The translations under genes and the position numbers were made by a program. Positions 54,702-63,286 of a DNA stretch of 64,000 nt are shown piece after piece (the first letter of the stretch is position 1; each line of letters begins with the position of its first letter). The notes under the pieces were generated by a model that was given only the letters and a program-made list of their open reading frames with translations, searched no databases and was not told where the DNA came from. Source of the DNA: Flaccisagitta enflata (Eukaryota; Chaetognatha; Sagittoidea; Aphragmophora); the NCBI GenBank assembly GCA_965153355.1, contig OZ231126.1, forward strand, positions 83,390,001 to 83,454,000, in the 5' to 3' direction.

Positions 54702-57700
54702 ATGAATCTATTTGTGGTGTTTTTGAATCTTTGTTTTTCGCTCTTGGTTTTCATTATATTGATGTCCTACTTATTGCCGTTGTCTGCAGTATGTTTGACT
54801 GTTGATTATCACTCATTGCGTGATGGCATTAACATCAAAACAAAATTAATCATGACAAGTACAACTCAAAATATCACGAGGGCGTTTTCAGGATCGCGCC
54901 GTAAAACCTGCTGTGCTAGGCTGGCGGAATGCGCCTGTCACAGGCCCGATTCGGGTACCATTAGCATTCCGGGTTGCTACGGTGGCAATTTTTCCCAGGA
55001 TCAAAATGTTAGAACTTTTTATGGATTTAATAAGTGTCGTGAGGTTAGATGTAAGGTAAAATGTTTAGAGAACAACTTAATTCTTCCTCTTAATAATTGC
55101 AAATCATCTGTGAATGGCCGTAACTTTGTTATCTTGTCCGATGAAAATCTGAGCTGTGTGTCATGCAATGTGGTTTATCTGATCACTTGTACGGTTTGTA
55201 ATTTACAGTATGTTGGTGAAACTGGGAGAGCAGCAGGTGTTCGTTGGGCGGAACATCTGGCTAAAATTAGAAAAAATGATCGTAGTCAACTGATCTACTC
55301 TCATTTTACTTCTGATGACAGCCACAAAAACATACCCCTTGAAAAACGCCTTCGCTTTCAAATCTTAGAAAAGGTTCGAACTGATGATCTACCCAGTCTC
55401 GAGCCTGGACTAATTAGAAAGAGAAGAATGGATAGGGAGATGTTTTGGATGTCCGCTCTTATGACTGTTGCTCCTTTAGGTTTGAATGATAAGGTTGAAG
55501 GTTTTGGTATGCGTGGTATGACATCGGATGGGAATGTTAGTGGATTCAATATGTATAGGATTGTAAACATTTGTAAAGACCGCCAGAGGAAACGGAGAAA
55601 TCGACACAGGAAGAAATCAAGGGGGAACATTGATGATTCTAAGTTATGCGAGTTTAAAAACAATCTTTTAAGGCTTAGTCGGGATTGTGCATCAAGGTTG
55701 GAAAATTTCATCCTTGGCAAATCCCGGCTGTTTCTGGAAAGATTTGTCAAGAGCTCGCATTTCAACAGAATAGGAAATAGTTTATCATTCTTGATTTCAA
55801 ACTGTGTTGAATATTTCCGTAGGCCTCGTCCCTGTAAAAAAGACAAACTTGAATTTTCTTGCACTATGGATTTTTCGCACAAAATTCTCAGTGATGTGAA
55901 TATTAGTTCTATCCTGGGCAATTCTGAGGTGAGGAATTTATTACCAGTAAATCTCAAGAATGTCAAAATTAAATTGGTGTACAGATATGGTAGAACTGTC
56001 GGTAGCAAGATTTTGAACTATAACCAGATTTTGCGTGATTCTGGGATCACAAATTACAATGACATTGTCCTAATGCCATGTGACTGTGACTCTTCACCAT
56101 TTAAACATGACACTTTTGGTCATGTCATAACGGGAGACTTGCGCATAATCAGGGATGACAAGCTGAGAGAACTTTGTTCCTTCGGCGCTAAATTTAGAGA
56201 GAACCCTTTGCTTAATTTAGGCAGGATTAAACAGGATGTAATGAAGGGTATAGATAACTTGAAGACTAGACTGGCTCGGAAGTTTTCATTGCCTGCCTCT
56301 TCTTTGAAAAAATGGAAAAAGGTGTTTTGTAGGAATTTTGTAGATAAGTTGATGTCATGTGCTCAGAGGTGTACATACAGGCTTCCGACACTTTCTAGTC
56401 ATGCAAGTAAGGTAGAATTAGACAGACTTCAGGACAGGTATGTAATTACAGTGGTAGATAAGGCAGCTAATAATTTTGCTTTTACCTGCAAAAAGTTTTA
56501 TTTTTTGAAACTTGCAACAGAGCTGGGCATGGATAATGTCACACCTGGTAATGATACCTATGTGCATTGCCCTGATTCCGAAGCTCAGTTGGTGGCTCGT
56601 ATTGCGCAGGATTTATCGAAATTTAGAATTGTTCCTGATGATTCTGAGGAGAAACTGGCGCTTTTATACCAGACTCCAAAATTTCATAAAAACCCGCCCA
56701 AGATGAGGTACATTGCCGGTAATATCAAAACTGTTACATCTAGATTAGACAGTATTGTAGCACTAGTGTTGAAAATGTGTAAATCTCATTTTATCAATTT
56801 GTGTAGGAAAAGTGAGGAATTTTCTGGTAGAAAGCTTGTTTTTGATGTTCAAACAAGTATGGAGGTTAAGAATATGTTTGATAAAGCGGAGAATGTGCTA
56901 TCTATTTCTATCAATGATTTTTCTACACTATATACATTGTTTGATCATGAACATCTTCTAGGAAACATCTCATGGCTTCTACATAGATTAGCTAAGAATA
57001 GCAATCAGCGACATATTCGAATAGGTAGGGACAAAGCATGGTGGGTCTTAGGTAGTTCTGAGGGTATTGTATATAGCTTAGAAGAGGTATTAGAGATGGT
57101 AGATTACTTAGTTAGAAATTCTTATATCAAGGCTTTTGGCAATATCTTTAGACAGGGGAAAGGAATAATCATGGGGGGTAAAAGCTCAGGATGGTTGTCT
57201 GACTGTTCCCTTATGGTGGATGAGTTTAAGTATGTAGATGGGAAGATTAGAGGGGGTTTCCTTGAAGAAGCGGACAAGTTCAGATTTTTCCGGAGATATA
57301 GGGATGACTGTACCTCTTTGAATATGGATAATTTTCTAAGAATTGCCAGTGAGATCTATCCCCCTAGCTTGACCCTCACACAGGAAAATGATCGGCCGGA
57401 TAAGGTGAATGTTTTAGATATGGTAGCTGAAGTGGTAGATGGGCGAATTACAACTAAGGTTTTTTGTAAAACCGATCATTTTCCTTTTGAAGTTATTTCT
57501 CTCCCATTCTTAGACAGTAATTTAGATAGTGGGATTTGTTATAGGGTCTTCTATGGGCAGATTATCAGATTTCAGAGGCTTTGTAGTTTAAAGGAAGATT
57601 TTGAAGAAAGGGTTAGATTTTTAGCTAATATACTACTTAGGAGAGATTATGACTTAAGGATGCTCCAGAGACAGTTTTGCAGGGCTGTTGATAAATATAT

Positions 57701-57773
57701 ATTAGAGTTTCAAAAATGGACTATTTCGCTAGATTTAAGATTATGGTTTTCAGATATCATCAGATCTAGTTAG
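54702..57773 (+). CDS. Naiad ORF: GIY-YIG endonuclease plus Penelope-type reverse transcriptase
   Basis: 1023 residues from the first ATG at 54702; the open frame extends to 54681 without another ATG. Layout by residue: hydrophobic N-terminal stretch 3-31; Cys-rich segment about 70-155; GIY-YIG nuclease about 155-265 with VVYLITC (Tyr159), QYVGET (Tyr170), GVRWAEH (Arg181), likely Zn ligands Cys163, Cys166, His201 and His208 (CCHH), and DREMFWM (Glu246); basic NLS-like RQRKRRNRHRKK about 294-305; CDCD (Cys460, Cys462), the CxC linker; RT with VVDKAANNFAF (about 583), YQTPKFHKNPPKMRYI, INDFSTLYT (Asp739), GKGIIMGGKSSGW, YRDD (Asp868, Asp869) and VNVLDMVAEV. The C terminus FYGQIIRFQRLC...DYDLRMLQRQF matches the conserved PLE thumb. 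No in-frame stop and no selenocysteine (UGA) codon. It would nick DNA and prime reverse transcription of its own RNA. All catalytic residues I can identify are present, so the copy may be active. Confidence 0.95.
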   Translation: MNLFVVFLNLCFSLLVFIILMSYLLPLSAVCLTVDYHSLRDGINIKTKLIMTSTTQNITRAFSGSRRKTCCARLAECACHRPDSGTISIPGCYGGNFSQDQNVRTFYGFNKCREVRCKVKCLENNLILPLNNCKSSVNGRNFVILSDENLSCVSCNVVYLITCTVCNLQYVGETGRAAGVRWAEHLAKIRKNDRSQLIYSHFTSDDSHKNIPLEKRLRFQILEKVRTDDLPSLEPGLIRKRRMDREMFWMSALMTVAPLGLNDKVEGFGMRGMTSDGNVSGFNMYRIVNICKDRQRKRRNRHRKKSRGNIDDSKLCEFKNNLLRLSRDCASRLENFILGKSRLFLERFVKSSHFNRIGNSLSFLISNCVEYFRRPRPCKKDKLEFSCTMDFSHKILSDVNISSILGNSEVRNLLPVNLKNVKIKLVYRYGRTVGSKILNYNQILRDSGITNYNDIVLMPCDCDSSPFKHDTFGHVITGDLRIIRDDKLRELCSFGAKFRENPLLNLGRIKQDVMKGIDNLKTRLARKFSLPASSLKKWKKVFCRNFVDKLMSCAQRCTYRLPTLSSHASKVELDRLQDRYVITVVDKAANNFAFTCKKFYFLKLATELGMDNVTPGNDTYVHCPDSEAQLVARIAQDLSKFRIVPDDSEEKLALLYQTPKFHKNPPKMRYIAGNIKTVTSRLDSIVALVLKMCKSHFINLCRKSEEFSGRKLVFDVQTSMEVKNMFDKAENVLSISINDFSTLYTLFDHEHLLGNISWLLHRLAKNSNQRHIRIGRDKAWWVLGSSEGIVYSLEEVLEMVDYLVRNSYIKAFGNIFRQGKGIIMGGKSSGWLSDCSLMVDEFKYVDGKIRGGFLEEADKFRFFRRYRDDCTSLNMDNFLRIASEIYPPSLTLTQENDRPDKVNVLDMVAEVVDGRITTKVFCKTDHFPFEVISLPFLDSNLDSGICYRVFYGQIIRFQRLCSLKEDFEERVRFLANILLRRDYDLRMLQRQFCRAVDKYILEFQKWTISLDLRLWFSDIIRSS

Positions 57774-58494
57774 TTATCTTGTGGGCCTTTTTAGTTATCT
57801 TGGAGAGATTTTTTGGGTCAGGTCTATTAATATAGCTGTCCCATAAATCTCTCATTTGCTTATTTTAGTTAAATAGAAGACTAGGATTTCAGGTCTATTA
57901 ATATAGCTGTTGTTTTAGTTTAGTATGTGTAGCTGAGTTAGATGGGGGGACCAGGGTTCTGGTCTATTAATATAGCTGATACTCTGGTTCTCCCTGTACA
58001 TTCCAGTGGTCTATTAATATAGCACTGGTCTGTGTAAATATGTACAGCTTTTAATTGTTTCTCTGTTTTATGGTTGATTTATGTATGCATAAGTGTACTT
58101 TGCTTTGACTCTGAAGTATCTGAATGTCTGCCTCTTTCCCTGTGTCCATTGTTATCTGACTGTCATTGGTCCTTTGTTTCTTTGCAGTCTGATGTCCAGA
58201 CTTCTGTGACTCCTCTGTCCGCTCCTCCTCTTCATGTTTCTCCTCTTCTACTCAACTTATTTCTGATCATTCTTGATTCTTCCTTCCACTCTCTCACTCT
58301 TCTCTCTCATTTTCTTTGGTGTCTTGGATAAGTGGGATGGGGCCTAACCACGCCTGGGTTAGGGGAAGATAATGTCCTTCTTCCTCTTTCCCAGACAGTC
58401 CACAGCCTGTACCTGGATACCTCTCTTCATTTTTCCTCTCTCTGTTTTCAACTACCCCTCCTTTCTTACCTAAACCTAACAAAAGCATATATAC
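57503..58494 (+). repeat. Downstream pseudo-LTR of the Naiad
   Basis: Offset 4385 bp from the upstream copy with no difference found by eye. It holds the ORF end, the 3' UTR and a sequence (GTTAGGGGAAGATAATG, CCCAGACAGTCCACAGCC) that may include promoter activity, as proposed for pseudo-LTRs. Confidence 0.93.
57815..58028 (+). ncRNA. Four RNA hairpins in the Naiad 3' UTR (H1-H4)
   Basis: Constant apex GTCTATTAATATAG in variable stems: GGGTCAG/CTGTCCC (one T-T mismatch), CAG/CTG, a weak stem TTCTG/CTGATAC, and CCAGTG/CACTGG (58003-58028). All lie within 45-260 nt after the stop codon. The identical set occurs at 53430-53643 in the upstream pseudo-LTR. Confidence 0.75.
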
Positions 58495-58520
58495 CGACCG
58501 ACATAGCGGGGTGTAGAGTA
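58492..58520 (+). mobile_element. HINE-like element, 3' part (continuation after the Naiad)
   Basis: ACCGACCGACATAGCGGGGTG, TAGAGTACG: the standard 3' segment of subfamily A up to the start of the hairpin, which is lost. Confidence 0.75.
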
Positions 58521-58679
58521 CGTTGATTCAGCCTTATAAACTATCGTATGCCGTCATGTATCAGATGCTCCATTGATTAGAAATGACAAGCAGAATTGAA
58601 AATTCAAATCTTGCAGTTCATGCATAACGAAACCCATCGGCGCGGTAAACCCACTGTATGAGGGTAAACCAGTCGCCCA

Positions 58680-58960
58680 AGGACAGTATGTGGTCAGCAA
58701 TACCTGTTGCCCTGCTTTACATGATTGTGCATTTGAGTGAGGGAAAGCAGGGCAGTGGGTCTGGAGAGGACAGAGTCCTTTAGAACACAGCGGGACTTTG
58801 ATTTGTCCTGCCTGAACGGCCTTAAAGGATTCATTCAAAATCTGAAAGGGCTGACTTGAAGCCAAGAGGCCTGAACAAACAGACGGAAGGACAAATGAAA
58901 GTTCCCCTGTGTTCTACAGGACTTCGCCCCCTTTGGGGCCACTGCCCACAACGGGGCTGG
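58680..58960. mobile_element. GGGCAGCGGCCCC-family element with opposed ends
   Basis: GTCAGCAATACCTGTTGCCC, AGGGCAGTGGGTCTGG, AGAGTCCTTTAGAACACAGC at the left; GTTCCCCTGTGTTCTACAGGAC and CCCCTTTGGGGCCACTGCCC (58897-58950) at the right. About 140 bp between the ends. Confidence 0.65.
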
Positions 58961-58974
58961 GATTCGGTTGCTAT

Positions 58975-59775
58975 GGTCAATATTAGATCACTAAGGCCAG
59001 AATAAGGTCGCTGAAACCAGGATTCTGAAACCATAATTAGGTCGTTGAGGCCAGGATCCAGTCACTGAGTCTGATATTAGGTCAGTGAGGCCAGGAATAA
59101 GCTGGGACTGGGATGTTAATGCTGGGATTAGGGCAATGAGGCCAGTATTAGGTTGCTGAGGTCTGTATTAGGTCGCTAAGGCTGGCACATAGTTGTTGAG
59201 ACTGGTATGAAGTGGCTGAGGACCAAATAAGGTTGCAGAGGTTGGTGTTAGGTCATTGAGGCTGAAATTTGGTCACAGGCTGGGATTTGGTCACTGAGGC
59301 TGGTATTGGGTTGCTGCGACTGTTATCATGTTGCTTAGGTTGGTATTAGGCTGATAAAAGGGTGATATAAGGATATAAGGCTGATATAAGGTTGTTAATG
59401 CCATTATTAGGTGCCTGAGGAAAGTATTAGGTTGCTGAGGCTAGTGATAGGTCAATGAGGCCAGTATTAGGTCACTGAGGCCAACATTGAGGTGCTGAGC
59501 CTGATGCCATGTTGCTATGGTCAATATAAGTTTGCTGAGGTTGGTATTAGGTCACTGAGGCTGGTGTTAGGTCGCTTAGGCAAGTGTTAGGTCGCTGAGG
59601 CTGATATAAGGTCCCTGAAGCTAGAGCGGGAATTTGGTCACAAAGAACAGATTTGGGTCACTGAGGCCAAGATTAGGTTGCTGAGGCTGAGATTAGGTTG
59701 CTCAGGCTAGGATTAGGTCGCTGAGGCTGGGATTAGGTTGCTGAAGTTGAGACTAGGTCACAAAGGCTGGGCGGT
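58975..59775. repeat. 20-bp minisatellite GGCTGRTATTAGGTCGCTGA
   Basis: About 40 degenerate units of GAGGCTGGTATTAGGTCRCT, with GGGATTAGGTTGC variants at the right end. The unit structure (G-rich, AGGCTGRGATTNGG) resembles the arms of the foldback family at 9771 and 29700. Confidence 0.88.
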
Positions 59776-60059
59776 AGTGGCGTTGGCATGCAAAGGCATG
59801 TTTGTCCGGAAGTATTTGATTACAATTCCATCTGGAGAAATTAATGAATCTTTTCTTACTCAACAAATCTGAATTTCTGAAATTCAGATTTATGTGTTGA
59901 TATAAGATATAAAATGGTCATGAATCATGTCGCATTACAAAATTTCTGATTTTCTTCCCCAATTAGCAATAAAACAGTGTTTTTAGAGTTTAAATAGTGT
60001 TGAATTGTGTTTTACTGATCATTTTTTATGATTTGGTACTGCCAAAAGTTATACTTTCC

Positions 60060-60600
60060 CCAAATTTTCTTTTTTTCTCTTTTTGCCACGGGGGGGGGGG
60101 ATGTAAAACAATATACAGGGCTGATATTATCTATGTCATTTTGACACAAGGTCCCCTAATGATATCAAAAATTCCCCATATAGGGAAATATCTCCTCCTC
60201 CTTCTCCTTTTCCTAAGTCCCCCCCACCCCCAAGACTCAAAATCCCAGTCTTGAAGTCCAAATCACAGCCCTAAAACCCAAGTCCTAGTCCCAAAGCACA
60301 TACCTCAGTTCCAAGGCCCAAATCCCGGCCTCAAGGCTAAAATCCCAGCCTGTAAGCCAAAATCCCAGTCCTAGGGCTCAATTCCCAGTTTTGAGGCCTA
60401 AATTCTAGCCCCAAGGCCCTAATTCCAGTTCAAATTCCAAAGATCCAGATCCTAGTTTCATGGCCAAGATGCCATCTTTGAGGCGCAAATCCCAACCTAA
60501 AGGCCCACATCATAACCCCCAGACCCAAAACCCACTCCCCATAACCCAAGCATAGGTCATTGGTTCCTTCGGGGTTAATGCCCCTCTAACAATCTCTACT
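60060..60600. mobile_element. GGGCAGCGGCCCC-family element with CCAAATCCCAGCCTCAAGG arms
   Basis: CCACGGGGGGGGGGATG, then CCCCATATAGGGAAATATCTCC, CCCCCCCACCCCC and about 14 units of GGCCCAAATCCCAGCCTCAA. It ends AAGCATAGGTCATTGGTTCC, TTCGGGGTTAATGCCCC. Confidence 0.7.
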
Positions 60601-60644
60601 CCACATAAACTAACCTAGGGGCATTGGGTACCGCTGAGCATTTA

Positions 60645-60771
60645 ATGCTTTTGCCACTATCACTTTTTTGGCGTTTTTGAGCGTTTTGAACCCAAATGCC
60701 CCAGCGATCTTCTCCATCATTGCCCGTGCCCACCCAGACACAACTGGGGTAACTGGGTATCCGGCCTTGTT
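60645..60771 (-). mobile_element. HINE-like 5' fragment
   Basis: TTTTTTGGCGTTTTTGAGCG, CCCAAATGCCCCAGCGATC, TTGCCCGTGCCCACCCAG, ACACAACTGGGGTAACTG, GGTATCCGGCCTTGTTA. Core and 3' end are missing. Confidence 0.65.
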
Positions 60772-61032
60772 AGTAATGAATTGTAAAGAGATAGATCCTA
60801 AAATCTCAAATGACCTGCTAAAACAAACAGAAATAGAATGACGCTGAATTAAATAAGAAAAGATGATGAAAATGGTCAGTGATGTTTTCCTTCAGATTTA
60901 GGCATGGTCTGCGCCGATGGGTTTAGAATTCTCACTTAAACGAGATTTGAGCTTTTAAATCAATTCGCGAAGATCTATTAAATGAGCTATTGAACACGGT
61001 GGTAAGATAAAAGCAACATATTCTGACTCAAC

Positions 61033-61063
61033 GTAGTGTAGAGTCGCGTAGCACGCGACTAAA
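61033..61063 (+). mobile_element. HINE-like 3' end fragment
   Basis: CGTAGTGTAGAGTCGCGTAGCACGCGACTAAAAAC: an intact subfamily A terminal hairpin without the rest of the element. A GCGGGGTGTAGATG scrap lies at 61238. Confidence 0.7.
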
Positions 61064-61780
61064 AACAACTAAGACCATCTTAGCATTATCATGAAATTAT
61101 AAAAAAAAAAACCAATCCCATCAACAGAAAAAATCAATAATTTTTACCTGTTTGCTATAAGTGCCAGTGACAAGAAAGAGTACCAGATGAGTGTGCTGAA
61201 CGGTGGGTCCTAATCCAAATATCCCCCATATATCATAGCGGGGTGTAGATGTAGGAGGCGGGATTTGATAGAATCACGACGACATTCTGCGTTTTCATTA
61301 ACATTATTAGATGACATTTTCAGTCACTATTTGTGACATACTTAGTTCTGAGCATTGTGCCTTTTTCTCATATTAATCGTTGTTTGTTTACAAATAGAAG
61401 TATTCTCAAGGCGCACATTTCTTTGTTGGATTTGCAATGTCCCTCAGCAGTCTCTCTCTTCTTATACAGATCTGAGAAATCGTTGGGGTTTCGTATACCT
61501 GGACTACAAGTCTGGCATTATACACATATTATTTCCACACAGATAGAGAAAGAATAAGGTTGAGGATTCACGCTGTGAACCTTCTGATCGAGACTAACAT
61601 TATATACGATTTGGCCTAGAAACTCTGGGAATATATTTAGAAATAAAGGCAAAGCTGAGAAGATATCCATTCGCATCAGTGAGTGAGCGAAGCCGATATC
61701 CACGTAAGCGGGGATTGCTACGAGGATAGTTTTCCCGCTTACATAGAGTCGCTTAGACAGTCAGTAGACAAAACATAACA
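61064..61780. other. Sequence without recognised gene
   Basis: Two overlapping plus-strand frames (61333-61557 and 61355-61546) have no motif. AGTGAGTGAGCGAAGCCG at 61678 resembles the GAGCGAAGCGAGTG array seen at 21030 and 43760. Confidence 0.35.
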
Positions 61781-61784
61781 GGTA

Positions 61785-62050
61785 TCTATATCATACTTTT
61801 GACTTTGACCCAACTTACTGTTCATAAACCAAATATTGTATGAAACAACTGGTGGTTTAAGTTGCAGCAGGCTGTAATCTTACAAAATTGGAGCATTACA
61901 GCCGGCTGTAATTCAAACAACCAGTTATTCCAAACAAGATTTTGTTTATTGCAGAGGGCTGTTATTTCAACATCTGATTGTTGCAAACAATATTTTGTTT
62001 ATGAACAGTAAGTTGGATCAAAGTCAACAGTATGATATATATACTAGCTT
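61785..62050. mobile_element. Foldback element with 55-60 bp inverted ends
   Basis: TATATCATACTTTTGACTTTGACC, AACTTACTGTTCATAAACC at the left and GGATCAAAGTCAACAGTATGATATA, TATGAACAGTAAGTT at the right, about 150 bp apart. The interior has the perfect palindrome TTACAGCCGGCTGTAA and related GCAGGCTGTAAT and GCAGAGGGCTGTTA motifs. Confidence 0.75.
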
Positions 62051-62700
62051 GTACCAAAATGACAATAAACAATAAAATCAGCATTCTACAAGTAGTTCTT
62101 ATTGTGGGGCTGTCTTGGGCTTCCAATGATATCAATTTTGGTTTGAAAAAATTGCATCTTGCTGTCCGCACCTTACCTTGAATTTTCCTTCAGCCTATGT
62201 GAAACCAAAAATTTCAAAGTGCTTAAATCTCTGTATAGTCTGGTGATTTGAAATCTGCAGAAAAAACTGTTAATTGAAAGTGCTTTCCTTTTTTCAATAT
62301 TCCAACTGGAAGGTGCTCAAAATAAGCGTCAAAGTTTGCAAAATTTACCTTTTTCTTTTGTTTATATGTAAAATCGCCAACCTTATCTTTTTCTATATCT
62401 TTAAGATGAATTTTGACTATGATCCCGAAGGAATATTAAAAAAAGGTTAGCACTTTCAAAAAACAGTTTTTTCTGCAGATTTCAAATCTGCAGTCAAAAC
62501 AGAGATTTAATAACTTTGAAATTTTTGGTTTTCTATAGGCTGAAGGAAAATTCAAGATAAGGCGCGGACAGCAAGATGAAAAATTTTTAGACCAAAATTG
62601 ATGTCATTAGAAGCCCAAGACAGCCCCACAACAAGAACTACTCGTAGAATACTGATTTCATTGCTTTTAGTCATTTAGGTACAAACTAATATATACCTAT
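62040..62700. mobile_element. Foldback element with about 250-bp arms
   Basis: The left arm (TAGCTTGTACCAAAATGAC, GTGGGGCTGTCTTGGGCTTCC, TTCCTTCAGCCTATGTG, CTGCAGAAAAAACTGTTAA) is mirrored on the right (TTTTTTCTGCAG, TATAGGCTGAAGGAAAATTC, GAAGCCCAAGACAGCCCCAC, CATTTAGGTACAAACTA). The loop of about 130 bp is around 62300-62430. Minus-strand frames in the left arm are not retained in the right arm. Confidence 0.85.
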
Positions 62701-62843
62701 GATGTTTTGTCCATTGACTGTAGATCTAGGATTGGAGAGGGAGTTGAGAGGAAGAGGATTGGGGAAACCCGGGCAATCTTATAGACAATGGAAGGAACTT
62801 CTTTAAACTGCACTTAAAGGAGCAAAGATCTGTAGATCTGGAG

Positions 62844-62949
62844 GGTAGCCACAATAGGTACTTGAGTAAGTCTTACGTAAGTCTCAAGTAAAAATTTCTT
62901 ACTTGAGACTTGCTTAAGACTTACTCAAGTACCTATCGTGACTATCCTC
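62844..62949. repeat. 105-bp hairpin (arms about 48 bp)
   Basis: GGTAGCCACAATAGGTACTTG...GTCTCAAGTAA faces TTACTTGAGACTTG...CAAGTACCTATCGTGACTATCC with a six-base centre. The arm has internal direct repeats (ACTTGAGTAAGTCTTACGTAAGTC). Confidence 0.9.
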
Positions 62950-63286
62950 CAGGACCTCTACGACCGGAATTCTGTCATTCAGAGATGCAACCAGTGATGC
63001 GAGGACTCATCTAAAATCCACCCATGATAATGATACGGGCCAACTTCTGGACAAACAATTTGGCCTCTTCGAGAGGCTAAACGGCCACCACGTTGGGCTC
63101 ATTCCCTTTGACTTTGGTCTGTGTGTATTTGGACTCAAAGTTCAGGTGTGTCAAAATGTCATTGTGTTGTCGTTCATTATAGTCATTGTGTTGTTAATGA
63201 TGTTGTTGTTAACCGGGGTAAACATAAGTACCAGGGCGAGATGAGCATGAATGCGGACACTTCGTCGTCGTAGTCATCGTCGTCGT

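Larger units (their letters stand above)
53118..58494 (+). mobile_element. Naiad-type Penelope-like retroelement, complete with pseudo-LTRs
   Basis: Arrangement: a 992-bp partial copy (53118-54109) followed head-to-tail by a full 4385-bp unit (54110-58494) whose last 992 bp (57503-58494) repeat the first part. This pseudo-LTR arrangement, an N-terminal GIY-YIG domain, a CxC linker and an RT with YRDD are the diagnostic set described for N-terminal EN+ Penelope-like elements (Naiad clade in invertebrates). The two 992-bp copies look identical, so insertion is recent. The target is the ACCG-rich tandem core of a HINE-like element, in line with the microsatellite preference reported for these elements. 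A clean target duplication cannot be fixed because both flanks are CCGAC-rich. Confidence 0.95.

Noticed and set aside
55358-56008. 216-codon minus-strand ORF inside the Naiad
   Set aside because: Antisense shadow of the retroelement ORF, with no motif of its own.
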